Assembly (NCBI RefSeq): GCF_027270315.1
Contig: NZ_CP114413.1
Location: forward strand, 6,014,001 to 6,078,000
Direction of reading: 5' to 3'
DNA: 64,000 nt
DNA from: Streptomyces cinnabarinus
GTDB lineage: Bacteria; Actinomycetota; Actinomycetes; Streptomycetales; Streptomycetaceae
Shown: piece by piece, positions 34,389-43,967 of the stretch
Numbering within the stretch: the stretch's first letter is position 1
Layout of the letters: the number at the start of each line of letters is the position of its first letter
The notes under the pieces: model-generated
Told to the model about the DNA's origin: nothing
Databases searched by the model: none
The model's input: only the letters and a program-made list of their open reading frames with translations
Program-made: the position numbers and the translations under genes

Positions 34389-35780
34389 ATGAGCCGTTCC
34401 GCACACCCCGCCGGGCCCCGCCACGCCGATGTTCTGCCCGAGGGCCACTACTCCGCCCCGCCGGCGGACCTGAACGCCCTCGACGCGAAGGTGTGGGCCC
34501 AGACCGTCAGCCGTGACCAGGACGGTGTCGTCACCGTCGGCGGCATCGACGTGAACCGGCTCGCCGAGGAGTACGGCACCCCCGCCTATGTCATCGACGA
34601 GGCCGACTTCCGCTCCCGCGCCCGCGCCTGGCGCACCGCCTTCGGCACCGACGCCGATGTCTTCTATGCGGGCAAGGCCTTCCTCTCCCGCGCCGTCGTG
34701 CGGTGGCTGCACGAGGAGGGGCTCAACCTCGACGTGTGCTCCGGCGGTGAGCTCGCCACCGCCCTGTCCGCCGGGATGCCCGCCGACCGCATCGCCTTCC
34801 ACGGCAACAACAAGTCGCCGGAGGAGATCGAGAGGGCCATCCGCGCCGGTGTCGGGCGGATCGTCCTCGACTCCTTCCAGGAGATCGTCCGCGTCGCCCA
34901 CATCGCGCGCGAGCTCGGCAAGCGGCAGCGCGTGCAGATCCGTATCACCGTCGGCGTCGAGGCCCATACGCACGAGTTCATCGCCACCGCCCACGAGGAC
35001 CAGAAGTTCGGCATTCCGCTGGCCGGGGGGCAGGCCGCGGAGGCCGTGCGGCGGGCGCTTCAGCTCGACAGCCTCGAACTGATCGGCATCCACTCACACA
35101 TCGGCTCGCAGATCTTCGACATGAGCGGGTTCGAGGTCGCCGCCCACCGGGTGGTCGGGCTGCTCAAGGACATCCGGGACGAGCACGGGGTGGAGCTGCC
35201 CGAGATCGACCTCGGGGGCGGCCTCGGTATCGCTTACACCAGTGACGACGATCCCCGTGAGCCCCATGAGATCGCCAAGGCGCTCAACGAGATCGTCACC
35301 CGTGAGTGCGAGGCCGCCCGGCTGCGCACCCCGCGGATCTCCGTCGAGCCGGGGCGCGCCATCGTCGGGCCGACCGCCTTCACCCTCTACGAGGTCGGCA
35401 CCATCAAGCCCCTCGACGGGCTGCGCACCTACGTCTCCGTCGACGGCGGCATGTCCGACAACATCCGCACCGCGCTCTATGACGCCGAGTACAGCGTCAC
35501 CCTCGTCTCCCGCACCTCCGACGCCGGGCCGATGCTCGCCCGGGTCGTCGGCAAGCACTGCGAGAGCGGGGACATCGTGGTGCGGGACGCGTTCCTGCCC
35601 GCGGACCTGGCACCGGGTGACCTGATCGCCGTACCGGCGACCGGCGCCTACTGCCGGTCGATGGCCAGCAACTACAACCATGTGCTCCGGCCGCCCGTCG
35701 TCGCCGTGCACGACGGCGAGGCCCGGGTGATCGTCCGCCGGGAGACGGAGGAGGACCTCCTGCGTCTCGACGTCGGCTGA
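34389..35780 (+). CDS. lysA: diaminopimelate decarboxylase
   Basis: LysA removes CO2 from meso-diaminopimelate to make L-lysine. At 463 residues it is full length. The PLP-binding Lys is in VFYAGKAFLS, the phosphate-binding glycines are in DLGGGLGIAY, EPGRAIVG and the C-terminal CESGDIVVRD (active-site Cys) are present, and the substrate contacts are in SMASNYN. The start at 34389 is 16 bases after the ArgS-like stop. It precedes hom, so it forms an aspartate-pathway block with the threonine genes. Confidence 0.97.
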   Translation: MSRSAHPAGPRHADVLPEGHYSAPPADLNALDAKVWAQTVSRDQDGVVTVGGIDVNRLAEEYGTPAYVIDEADFRSRARAWRTAFGTDADVFYAGKAFLSRAVVRWLHEEGLNLDVCSGGELATALSAGMPADRIAFHGNNKSPEEIERAIRAGVGRIVLDSFQEIVRVAHIARELGKRQRVQIRITVGVEAHTHEFIATAHEDQKFGIPLAGGQAAEAVRRALQLDSLELIGIHSHIGSQIFDMSGFEVAAHRVVGLLKDIRDEHGVELPEIDLGGGLGIAYTSDDDPREPHEIAKALNEIVTRECEAARLRTPRISVEPGRAIVGPTAFTLYEVGTIKPLDGLRTYVSVDGGMSDNIRTALYDAEYSVTLVSRTSDAGPMLARVVGKHCESGDIVVRDAFLPADLAPGDLIAVPATGAYCRSMASNYNHVLRPPVVAVHDGEARVIVRRETEEDLLRLDVG

Positions 35781-35926
35781 GAGCCCTCGGGGCGGAGGCG
35801 GAAGATCTTCTGTCTTCGCCTTCCAACATAATGAAATAGACATCTCACGATCCGGACCGGGGATAGAAACTCCGGTCCGGTGAGTGAGACTGGACCCACC
35901 GTAGAAGGTAAAGGAAACGAGGTCGG

Positions 35927-37219
35927 ATGATGCGTACGCGTCCGCTGAAGGTGGCGCTGCTGGGCTGTGGAGTGGTCGGCTCAGAGGTGGCGCGCATCAT
36001 GACGACGCACGCCGACGACCTCGCCGCCCGTATCGGTGCCCCCGTCGAGCTCGCCGGCGTGGCCGTGCGGCGGCCCGACAAGGTACGGGAGGGCATCCCG
36101 CGCGAGCTGATCACCACCGATGCCACCGCCCTCGTCAAGCGCGGCGACATCGACGTGGTCGTCGAGGTCATCGGCGGTATCGAGCCCGCCCGCTCGCTCA
36201 TCACCACCGCCTTCGAGCACGGCGCCTCGGTCGTCTCCGCCAACAAGGCGCTCCTCGCCCAGGACGGCACCGATCTGCACGCCGCCGCCGAGGCCAACAA
36301 CAAGGACCTCTATTACGAGGCCGCCGTCGCCGGTGCCATCCCGCTGATCCGCCCGCTGCGCGAGTCCCTCGCCGGCGACAAGGTCAACCGCGTGCTCGGC
36401 ATCGTCAACGGCACCACCAACTTCATCCTCGACAAGATGGACTCCACGGGGGCGGGCTATCAGGAGGCCCTCGACGAGGCCACCGCCCTCGGGTACGCCG
36501 AGGCCGACCCGACCGCCGACGTCGAGGGCTTCGACGCCGCCGCCAAGGCCGCCATCCTCGCCGGGATCGCCTTCCACACGCGCGTGCGTCTCGATGACGT
36601 CTACCGCGAGGGCATGACCGAGGTCACCGCCGCCGACTTCGCCTCCGCCAAGGAGATGGGCTGCACGATCAAGCTGCTCGCCATCTGCGAGCGGGCCGAG
36701 GACGGCCAGTCGGTCACCGCGCGCGTGCACCCCGCGATGATCCCGCTCAGCCACCCGCTCGCCTCCGTGCGCGGCGCGTACAACGCCGTCTTCGTCGAGT
36801 CCGACGCCTCCGGCCAGCTGATGTTCTACGGCCCCGGCGCGGGCGGCGCCCCGACCGCCTCCGCCGTCCTCGGCGACCTCGTCGCCGTCTGCCGCAACCG
36901 GCTCAGCGGCACCACCGGACCCGGCGAGTCCGCCTACGCAGCGCTGCCCGTCTCCGGCATGGGTGACGTCGTCACGCGCTACCACATCAGCCTCGACGTC
37001 GCCGACAAACCGGGTGTTCTCGCCCAGGTGGCGACCGTGTTCGCCGAGCACGGTGTCTCGATCGATACGGTTCGGCAGCAGGGCAAGGACGGTGAGGCGT
37101 CCCTCGTCGTCGTGACCCACCGTGCGTCCGACGCGGCCCTCGGCGGCACCGTCGAGGCGCTGCGCAAGCTCGACACCGTGCGCGGTGTCGCCAGCATCAT
37201 GCGGGTTGAAGGAGAGTAA
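35927..37219 (+). CDS. hom: homoserine dehydrogenase
   Basis: The 430-residue enzyme reduces aspartate semialdehyde to homoserine. VALLGCGVVGSEVA is the NAD(P) loop, VVSANKALLAQ and GIVNGTTNFIL are the family active-site motifs, and the last 80 residues are an ACT domain (YHISLDVADKPGVLAQVATV) expected to give feedback control by threonine. It starts ATG-ATG after AAGGAAACGAGG. The 146-base gap to lysA may hold its promoter. Confidence 0.97.
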   Translation: MMRTRPLKVALLGCGVVGSEVARIMTTHADDLAARIGAPVELAGVAVRRPDKVREGIPRELITTDATALVKRGDIDVVVEVIGGIEPARSLITTAFEHGASVVSANKALLAQDGTDLHAAAEANNKDLYYEAAVAGAIPLIRPLRESLAGDKVNRVLGIVNGTTNFILDKMDSTGAGYQEALDEATALGYAEADPTADVEGFDAAAKAAILAGIAFHTRVRLDDVYREGMTEVTAADFASAKEMGCTIKLLAICERAEDGQSVTARVHPAMIPLSHPLASVRGAYNAVFVESDASGQLMFYGPGAGGAPTASAVLGDLVAVCRNRLSGTTGPGESAYAALPVSGMGDVVTRYHISLDVADKPGVLAQVATVFAEHGVSIDTVRQQGKDGEASLVVVTHRASDAALGGTVEALRKLDTVRGVASIMRVEGE

Positions 37220-37225
37220 CCAGCA

Positions 37226-38284
37226 ATGACCCACCAGTGGCGCGGAATCATCGAGGAGTACCGGGACCGGCTGCCGGTCTCCGACACCACGCCGGTCGTG
37301 ACGCTCCGCGAGGGCGGCACGCCTCTCGTGCCCGCGCAGGTGCTCTCCGAGCGCACGGGCTGCGAGGTCCACCTGAAGGTGGAGGGCGCCAACCCGACCG
37401 GTTCCTTCAAGGACCGCGGTATGACCATGGCCATCACCAAGGCCAAGGAGGAGGGCGCGAAGGCGGTCATCTGCGCCTCCACCGGCAACACCTCGGCCTC
37501 CGCGGCCGCTTACGCCGTACGCGCGGGCATGGTGTCGGCCGTCCTGGTCCCGCAGGGCAAGATCGCGCTCGGCAAGATGGGCCAGGCCCTGGTGCACGGC
37601 GCGAAGATCCTCCAGGTCGACGGCAACTTCGACGACTGCCTCGACCTCGCCCGCGCGCTCAGCGACAACTACCCCGTGGCGCTGGTCAATTCGGTCAACC
37701 CGGTACGTATCGAGGGCCAGAAGACGGCCGCGTTCGAGATCGTGGACATGCTCGGCGACGCCCCCGACATCCACGTCCTGCCGGTGGGCAACGCGGGCAA
37801 CATCACCGCGTACTGGAAGGGCTACACGGAGTACGCCGCCGACGGTGTCTCGCGGCGCACCCCGCGCATGTGGGGCTTCCAGGCGTCCGGTTCCGCGCCC
37901 ATCGTGCGCGGGGAGGTCGTCAAGGACCCCTCGACGATCGCCACCGCGATCCGGATCGGCAATCCCGCCTCCTGGCAGTTCGCGCTCGCGGCCCGGGACG
38001 AGTCCGGCGGCCTCATCGACGAGGTGACGGACCGTGAGATCCTGCGCGCCTACCGGCTGTTGGCCGCCCAGGAGGGCGTCTTCGTGGAGCCGGCGTCCGC
38101 CGCGTCCGTCGCCGGTCTGCTGAAGGCCGCCGAGCAGGGCAAGGTCGACCCGGGCCAGAAGATCGTGTGCACCGTCACCGGCAACGGCCTGAAGGACCCC
38201 GACTGGGCCGTCGCGGGCGCCCCGCAGCCCGTCACCGTCCCCGTCGACGCGGCCACCGCGGCCGAGCGGCTGGGCCTGGCCTGA
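37226..38284 (+). CDS. thrC: threonine synthase
   Basis: The 352-residue PLP enzyme turns O-phosphohomoserine into threonine. The Schiff-base Lys is in PTGSFKDRGMTMA, followed by CASTGNTSASAA and the glycine loop PVGNAGNITAYW. It begins six bases after the hom stop with GAAGGAGAG, so hom and thrC are one operon. Length is normal for the short actinobacterial form. Confidence 0.97.
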   Translation: MTHQWRGIIEEYRDRLPVSDTTPVVTLREGGTPLVPAQVLSERTGCEVHLKVEGANPTGSFKDRGMTMAITKAKEEGAKAVICASTGNTSASAAAYAVRAGMVSAVLVPQGKIALGKMGQALVHGAKILQVDGNFDDCLDLARALSDNYPVALVNSVNPVRIEGQKTAAFEIVDMLGDAPDIHVLPVGNAGNITAYWKGYTEYAADGVSRRTPRMWGFQASGSAPIVRGEVVKDPSTIATAIRIGNPASWQFALAARDESGGLIDEVTDREILRAYRLLAAQEGVFVEPASAASVAGLLKAAEQGKVDPGQKIVCTVTGNGLKDPDWAVAGAPQPVTVPVDAATAAERLGLA

Positions 38285-38508
38285 TCAGCGCGGCACGGGG
38301 GTGCACAGGGGGCTTACGACACGCATCGTGCGCCTCCTGTGCGCCCTATGTCGCCACAGAACCTTCCTTCGATAGGCTGTACTGAACCCGCCCGCCGCAT
38401 ATGCCCGAGCATCCGGCGGGGCGCCGCGCCGTCTCCACGGCCCGAGAGTCATCCCGTACGTATCGAATGTCTTCGACAATCACGCAGCTCAAGGAGAGTC
38501 ATCGAGCG

Positions 38509-39426
38509 ATGGCCGGTCCAGCCTTCCGCGCCGCCGCCGTCCGGGTGCGCGTCCCCGCCACCAGCGCCAATCTAGGTCCGGGCTTCGACGCCCTCGGCCT
38601 GTCGCTGGGGCTCTACGACGACGTCGTCGTCCGGGTGGCCGACTCCGGGCTGCACATCGACATCGCGGGTGAGGGCAGCGAGACGCTGCCGCGCGACGAG
38701 AGCCACCTGCTCGTACGGTCCCTGCGCACCGCCTTCGACCTCCTGGGCGGCCAGCCGCGCGGCCTGGAGATCGTCTGCGCCAACCGCATCCCGCACGGCC
38801 GTGGCCTCGGCTCCTCCTCCGCCGCCATCTGCGCCGGAATCGTCGCCGCGCGTGCCGTGACCATAGGCGGTGAGTCCCGCCTCGACGACGCCGCCCTGCT
38901 GGAGCTGGCCACCGAGATCGAGGGCCACCCCGACAATGTCGCGGCCTGTCTGCTCGGCGGCTTCACGCTCTCCTGGATGGAGGCCGGCGCCGCCCGCGCG
39001 ATCAGGATGGATCCCGCCGATTCCATCGTTCCGGTGGTTTTCGTGCCCGGGAAGCCGGTCCTCACCGAGACCGCGCGCGGCCTGCTCCCGCGCTCCGTGC
39101 CGCATGTCGACGCCGCCGCCAACGCGGGCCGTGCCGCCCTGCTCGTCGAGGCCCTCACCCGGCGCCCCGAGCTGCTGCTGCCCGCCACCGAGGACCGGCT
39201 CCACCAGGAGTACCGCGCCCCGGCCATGCCGGAGAGCGCCGCGCTGGTGGAACGGCTGCGGGCCGACGGGATCCCCGCGGTGATCTCCGGAGCGGGACCC
39301 ACCGTGCTGGCGCTCGCCGATGACGACAGCGCCGACAAGGTCGCCGATCTGGCAGGTGCGGGCTGGGCCGCGAACCGGCTCGAGCTCGACGCCCGGGGAG
39401 CGAGCGTGCTGCCGCTTGCTCCTTGA
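38509..39426 (+). CDS. thrB: homoserine kinase
   Basis: The 305-residue GHMP kinase phosphorylates homoserine. The N-terminal VRVPATSANLGPGFDALGL and the ATP loop PHGRGLGSSSAAICAGIV are clear. The ATG at 38509 follows AAGGAG. An upstream ATG at 38467 gives an N-terminal extension of weaker quality. It lies 224 bases after thrC, enough for its own promoter. Confidence 0.96.
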   Translation: MAGPAFRAAAVRVRVPATSANLGPGFDALGLSLGLYDDVVVRVADSGLHIDIAGEGSETLPRDESHLLVRSLRTAFDLLGGQPRGLEIVCANRIPHGRGLGSSSAAICAGIVAARAVTIGGESRLDDAALLELATEIEGHPDNVAACLLGGFTLSWMEAGAARAIRMDPADSIVPVVFVPGKPVLTETARGLLPRSVPHVDAAANAGRAALLVEALTRRPELLLPATEDRLHQEYRAPAMPESAALVERLRADGIPAVISGAGPTVLALADDDSADKVADLAGAGWAANRLELDARGASVLPLAP

Positions 39427-39831
39427 CACACGGTTGCCGGATTTCGAGAGGGGGAATGTTTGTTGGATCCGGTAGTGTTAACCTCAAGTCTGCACCCGAC
39501 CCCACCATGGCGAGGTGCTTTGTGTCCCCGTCCGGGACAGACATTCTTCCGGGAGCCTCCCAAGTCGCACTGTGTTCCGTACGACGTACGCGGGCAGTAC
39601 CTCGTACACGAGCACTGAGCGACTCGCCGGGCACGCTCCGGAACCGGTGCGACCAAGCCAGCTGACACGGACACTCGGTGCCACGGCTTGGGGAAGCGCC
39701 ATCACCGATATTTTCTTCCGCCGCTTAGGCGGACCACCGCCCCGGCCGGTCCACGACAGGGACCAAGGTCGGACAGCACAACCGGTCGCCGAGCCAGACA
39801 GGCCGACGTCCGCTCCAGGGAAGGACCCTTC
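39427..39831 (+). other. 405-nt leader region of rho
   Basis: No convincing gene. An open frame from the GTG at 39515 ends at 39835, overlapping the rho start as GTGA, but its codon use is unlike Streptomyces genes and it contains a TTA codon. A small hairpin CCGCC-GCTTA-GGCGG is at 39719-39733. A long structured leader is common for rho, which is autoregulated in many bacteria. Confidence 0.55.
39452..39479 (+). promoter_or_regulatory. candidate sigma-R promoter of rho
   Basis: GGGAAT (39452-39457), a 19-base spacer and GTT (39477-39479) match the sigma-R pattern with the same spacing as the lon candidate. The element starts 26 bases after the thrB stop. TAGTGT within it could instead be part of a housekeeping -10. 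Confidence 0.45.
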
Positions 39832-41859
39832 GTGAGCGACACCACCGATCTGATGGGCGCACGTGTCGAGGAGACCGCTGCCGCGCCCGCCACGGACGCC
39901 TCCGCGCCTGCCACCGGTGCCGGCTCCCGGCGGCGCCGCGGTACCGGCCTCGAGGGCATGGTGCTGGCCGAGCTTCAGCAGGTCGCATCCGGCCTCGGCA
40001 TCAGGGGCACGGCGCGTATGCGCAAGAGCCAGCTGATCGAGGTCATCAAGGAAGCGCAGGCCGGCGGGGGCGGAGCGGCTCCCAAGGCGGAGGCCGCCAC
40101 CGAGACCAAGCCCAAGCGCCGGGCCACCTCCAAGGCCCGCACCGGCGAGGACGCGCCCGCCAAGAAGGCGGCGAAGGCCGAGGCGCCCGCCGAGAAGGCA
40201 GTGGCGCAGCAGCAGATCGAGATCCCCGGCCAGCCGGCCGGCGGCACCGCTCGTGCCGGCGAGAACACCGACGAGGCTCCCGCCGAGCGCCGTCGCCGTC
40301 GTGCCACCGCCGAGGCCGGTGCGCCCGCGGCCGCCGCGCCGGAGACCATCGCCGCCGAGGCCAAGAGCGAGCCCAAGGCCGAGACGCCCGCGCAGGCGCA
40401 GGGCGAGGCCAAGGGCGACGCCGGTGACGGCGAGGGCCGCCGCCGGGACCGCCGTGAGCGTGGCCGGGACCGCGACCGCGGTGACCGAGGTGACCGCGGC
40501 GACCGTGGTGACCGTCGTAAGGGCGACGACCAGCAGGGCGGCCAGCGCGGTCAGCAGCAGGGCCAGCAGCAGGGCGGCGGCCGCCAGGACCGCAACGCCG
40601 GTCCGCAGGACGACGACGACTTCGAGGGCGGCCGGCGTGGCCGTCGCGGCCGTTACCGCGACCGCCGTGGCCGCCGTGGCCGCGACGAGATGGGCCAGGA
40701 GCCGCAGATCGCCGAGGACGACGTCCTGATCCCGGTCGCGGGCATCCTCGACATCCTCGACAACTACGCGTTCATCCGGACCTCCGGCTACCTGCCCGGC
40801 CCGAACGACGTGTACGTCTCCCTCGCCCAGGTCCGCAAGAACGGTCTGCGCAAGGGTGACCACGTCACCGGCGCGGTCCGTCAGCCCAAGGAGGGCGAGC
40901 GCCGCGAGAAGTTCAACGCGCTGGTCCGCCTGGACTCCGTCAACGGCATGGCGCCCGAACACGGCCGCGGCCGCCCGGAGTTCAACAAGCTGACCCCGCT
41001 CTACCCGCAGGACCGCCTCCGGCTGGAGACGGACCCGGGTGTGCTGACGACCCGCATCATCGACCTCGTGTCGCCGATCGGTAAGGGCCAGCGCGGTCTG
41101 ATCGTGGCCCCGCCGAAGACCGGCAAGACCATGATCATGCAGGCGATCGCCAACGCGATCACGCACAACAACCCCGAGTGCCACCTGATGGTCGTCCTGG
41201 TCGACGAGCGTCCGGAAGAGGTCACCGACATGCAGCGGTCGGTCAAGGGCGAGGTCATCTCCTCGACCTTCGACCGCCCGGCCGAGGACCACACCACGGT
41301 CGCCGAGCTCGCCATCGAGCGTGCCAAGCGTCTGGTGGAGCTGGGTCACGACGTCGTCGTGCTGCTCGACTCGATCACGCGTCTGGGCCGTGCGTACAAC
41401 CTCGCCGCGCCCGCCTCCGGCCGCATCCTGTCCGGTGGTGTCGACTCGACCGCCCTGTACCCGCCGAAGCGCTTCTTCGGTGCGGCGCGGAACATCGAGG
41501 ACGGCGGCTCGCTGACCATCCTCGCCACCGCCCTGGTGGACACCGGGTCCCGCATGGACGAGGTGATCTTCGAGGAGTTCAAGGGCACCGGCAACGCCGA
41601 GCTCAAGCTCGACCGCAAGCTCGCCGACAAGCGCATCTTCCCGGCGGTGGACGTCGACGCGTCCGGCACCCGTAAGGAAGAGATCCTGCTCGCCAGCGAC
41701 GAGCTCGCCATCGTCTGGAAGCTGCGCCGGGTGCTGCACGCGCTCGACCAGCAGCAGGCGGTCGAACTGCTCCTCGACAAGATGAAGCAGACCAAGTCGA
41801 ACGCCGAGTTCCTGATGCAGATCCAGAAGACGACGCCGACCCCTGGCAACGGCGACTGA
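39832..41859 (+). CDS. rho: transcription termination factor Rho
   Basis: Rho is a hexameric RNA helicase that ends transcription. At 675 residues it has the long actinobacterial N-terminal insertion (about 70-290, Ala/Lys then Arg/Asp/Gly repeats such as RDRGDRGDRGDRGDRRKG, and Gln-rich). The RNA-binding domain follows (VAGILDILDNYAFIRTSGYL), then Walker A PPKTGKTM, Walker B VVLLDSITRLGRAY and the R loop GTGNAELKLDRKL. The GTG at 39832 follows GGGAAGGA. The insertion may alter RNA choice or phase behaviour. Confidence 0.98.
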   Translation: MSDTTDLMGARVEETAAAPATDASAPATGAGSRRRRGTGLEGMVLAELQQVASGLGIRGTARMRKSQLIEVIKEAQAGGGGAAPKAEAATETKPKRRATSKARTGEDAPAKKAAKAEAPAEKAVAQQQIEIPGQPAGGTARAGENTDEAPAERRRRRATAEAGAPAAAAPETIAAEAKSEPKAETPAQAQGEAKGDAGDGEGRRRDRRERGRDRDRGDRGDRGDRGDRRKGDDQQGGQRGQQQGQQQGGGRQDRNAGPQDDDDFEGGRRGRRGRYRDRRGRRGRDEMGQEPQIAEDDVLIPVAGILDILDNYAFIRTSGYLPGPNDVYVSLAQVRKNGLRKGDHVTGAVRQPKEGERREKFNALVRLDSVNGMAPEHGRGRPEFNKLTPLYPQDRLRLETDPGVLTTRIIDLVSPIGKGQRGLIVAPPKTGKTMIMQAIANAITHNNPECHLMVVLVDERPEEVTDMQRSVKGEVISSTFDRPAEDHTTVAELAIERAKRLVELGHDVVVLLDSITRLGRAYNLAAPASGRILSGGVDSTALYPPKRFFGAARNIEDGGSLTILATALVDTGSRMDEVIFEEFKGTGNAELKLDRKLADKRIFPAVDVDASGTRKEEILLASDELAIVWKLRRVLHALDQQQAVELLLDKMKQTKSNAEFLMQIQKTTPTPGNGD

Positions 41860-41871
41860 TCAACAGCCGGT

Positions 41872-41906
41872 AAGAGGGCCACCCTTGGTTCAAGGGTGGC
41901 CCTCTT
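41872..41906 (+). terminator. terminator of rho
   Basis: A 16-bp perfect stem AAGAGGGCCACCCTTG pairs with 41891-41906 around a GTT loop, followed by CGTTGT. It lies 13 bases past the rho stop. Confidence 0.92.
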
Positions 41907-41969
41907 CGTTGTCGTAGGGCCGGGGTACGATCTCGCTCTTCGAACTTGTGATCCCGAGGGGGGACATTC

Positions 41970-43763
41970 GTGGGTACAGCCATGTCCGGGGGCGGACGGC
42001 ACAGACGTCGGATGCGGATCGCCCTGCCCGTCGCCGCGGCCGGTGTGGCCGCGGCCATCGGTGCCGCGCTGCTGACGTCGTCGGCCGGTGCCGCCTCGGC
42101 GGAGCCGAACCCGCCGGCCGTGCCGAGCGCCGGTTCGCCCACGCTCGCCGAGCTGGAGCAGCGCGTCCTGGGGGCCGCCGCCCACGACGACACCGCCGGA
42201 GTCTCGTCCGCCAAGTCGTCGTACAGCGGCTCCGCCACGGCCGACAGCTCCACCACGGTCGACGCGAAGATCATCGGCGGCACCACGACGACCATCACCA
42301 CGGCGCCGTGGATGGCCCAGCTCTGGTACCAGGACGAGACGAACGGCGTCTACTTCTTCTGCGGCGGCTCCGTGGTCTCGCCGACGAAGATCCTCACCGC
42401 CGCGCACTGCGTCCAGGGCTACAACTGGAAGGCGTATGGGGCCATCGTCACCGGCACCTCGCAACTGCCCGACGGGGACCTCAACGGCGGCACCGTCACC
42501 GCGGTCCAGCGGCAGTGGAACCACCCCTCCTACAGCTCGCGGACGATCGACAACGACATCGCGGTGCTGACCCTGGCCAACCCGGTCAAGGCCACCCCGA
42601 TCAAGATGGCGACGTCCACCGAGACCGCCGCCTACGCGGCCGGCACCAGCGCCAAGGTCTACGGCTGGGGCCGCACCAGCTCCACCAACCAGGACGTCTC
42701 GGAGACGCTGAAGACGGCGACCCTGCCGATGCAGTCCGACGCCACCTGCTCCGGCTTCTACGGCGCCGACTACGTCAAGGGCCACATGGTCTGCGCGGGC
42801 CAGCCCGCCAGCGGCAGCGACAGCGGCACCACTTCCGCCTGCAACGGCGACTCCGGCGGTCCGCTCGTCGTCAACAACCGCGTCGTGGGCGTGGTCTCCT
42901 GGGGTGTGCAGGACTGTGTCGCCAAGGGCGCGTACAGCGTCTTCGCCAAGGTCAGGACGTACGTCGGCGCGACCTACCCGCGCATCGACGACACCAACCT
43001 GAGCCTCGACGACAAGGCCGACCTGTGGGTGCGCAACTCCTCCACGAAGACCGGCTACGAGAAGGACTCCAAGGGCACCTCCTTCGGCGCCCGTGAGTCC
43101 TGGGGCAACTGGAGCGCCTTCAACGTCGTCCTCCAGAACGACCTGAACCGCGACGGCTACCAGGACCTGCTGGTCCGCCGCAGCTCCGACGGCGACGTCT
43201 TCTGGAAGCACTGGGTGCCCGCCAGCGGCTCCTGGGCCACCACGAAGGTCGCCGACAACTGGAAGACCCGCACCCGCATCGTCGTCCCCGGCGACCTCAC
43301 CGGCGACTACCTGCCCGACCTGGTGTCCGTGGACTCCGCCGGCAAGGCGTGGCTCTACCCGGGCAAGGGCAACGGCACCTTCGGGAGCCGGGTGCAGATC
43401 GGCACCGGCAGCGGCTGGAACCAGTACAACGTGCTGGTCGGACACGGTGACTTCTCCGGCGACGGCAAGGCCGACCTGATCGCCCGCACCGGCAGCAACG
43501 GCTACGTCTACCTGTACCAGGGCACCGGCAAGTCCTCCGCCCCCTTCGCGTCCCGCGTGAAGGTGCGCACCTGGAGCGGCTCGACGTACAACAAGGTCGC
43601 CGTGGTCGGTGACGTCAGCGGTGACGGCAAGGCCGACGTCCTGGCCCGCACCCCCGGCGGCACGCTCTACCTGTACAAGGGCACCGGCAAGGCCACCAGC
43701 GAGATCTTTGCCACAAGAATCTCGGTCGGCACCGATTTCAAGCAGTACGACATCTTCGGCTGA
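41970..43763 (+). CDS. secreted S1 serine protease with FG-GAP repeats
   Basis: A 597-residue exported protein. The signal region (RRRMRIALPVAAAGVAAAIG) is followed by a propeptide, then IIGG at 101, the expected N-terminus after activation. The catalytic triad is His146 (TAAHC), Asp196 (DNDIAVL) and Ser295 (GDSGGPL). The residue six before Ser295 is Ser, as in chymotrypsin, not the Asp of trypsin. The C-terminal half has FG-GAP/VCBS-type repeats (LNRDGYQDLLVRR, then DLTGDYLPDLVSVD and DFSGDGKADLIAR), a calcium-binding propeller that may bind substrate or wall. The GTG at 41970 follows GAGGGGGG. Confidence 0.93.
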   Translation: MGTAMSGGGRHRRRMRIALPVAAAGVAAAIGAALLTSSAGAASAEPNPPAVPSAGSPTLAELEQRVLGAAAHDDTAGVSSAKSSYSGSATADSSTTVDAKIIGGTTTTITTAPWMAQLWYQDETNGVYFFCGGSVVSPTKILTAAHCVQGYNWKAYGAIVTGTSQLPDGDLNGGTVTAVQRQWNHPSYSSRTIDNDIAVLTLANPVKATPIKMATSTETAAYAAGTSAKVYGWGRTSSTNQDVSETLKTATLPMQSDATCSGFYGADYVKGHMVCAGQPASGSDSGTTSACNGDSGGPLVVNNRVVGVVSWGVQDCVAKGAYSVFAKVRTYVGATYPRIDDTNLSLDDKADLWVRNSSTKTGYEKDSKGTSFGARESWGNWSAFNVVLQNDLNRDGYQDLLVRRSSDGDVFWKHWVPASGSWATTKVADNWKTRTRIVVPGDLTGDYLPDLVSVDSAGKAWLYPGKGNGTFGSRVQIGTGSGWNQYNVLVGHGDFSGDGKADLIARTGSNGYVYLYQGTGKSSAPFASRVKVRTWSGSTYNKVAVVGDVSGDGKADVLARTPGGTLYLYKGTGKATSEIFATRISVGTDFKQYDIFG

Positions 43764-43803
43764 AATCGCAGGTGAAGGGCGTTTGACCGGAAGATTCCGG
43801 TGC

Positions 43804-43840
43804 GCGCTGTGGCCACTCATTCACAGGGTGGCCACAGCGC
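43804..43840 (+). terminator. terminator of the S1 protease gene
   Basis: A 13-bp stem GCGCTGTGGCCAC (43804-43816) pairs with 43828-43840 around an 11-base loop, then GTTGTGC. Confidence 0.85.
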
Positions 43841-43967
43841 GTTGTGCAACCCTTTCCCGAGTTTCGCCGTCTGACCTGGCGGAGCGACGATGGTGCGGTA
43901 CGGGTCCTTGGACCACGCCTGGCCCTGAAAGCAGGGGGTAACCGACCGGACGAGAACCGAGGAGCAC

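Noticed and set aside
35795..35820. Hairpin after lysA as a terminator
   Set aside because: The stem is short with a bulge, and no T run follows.
39423..39428. TTGACA as a -35 of rho
   Set aside because: No acceptable -10 lies 16-19 bases downstream.
39515..39835. 106-residue leader frame before rho as a true gene
   Set aside because: Codon use is poor for Streptomyces and includes TTA, so it is described only as part of the leader.
40460..40690. CRISPR-like repetition in rho
   Set aside because: These are in-frame codon repeats for RGDRGD and Gln/Gly tracts, with no spacer pattern.
39484..41739. Long minus-strand frame opposite rho
   Set aside because: Composition is a shadow of the repeat-rich rho gene; no ribosome site or known motif.
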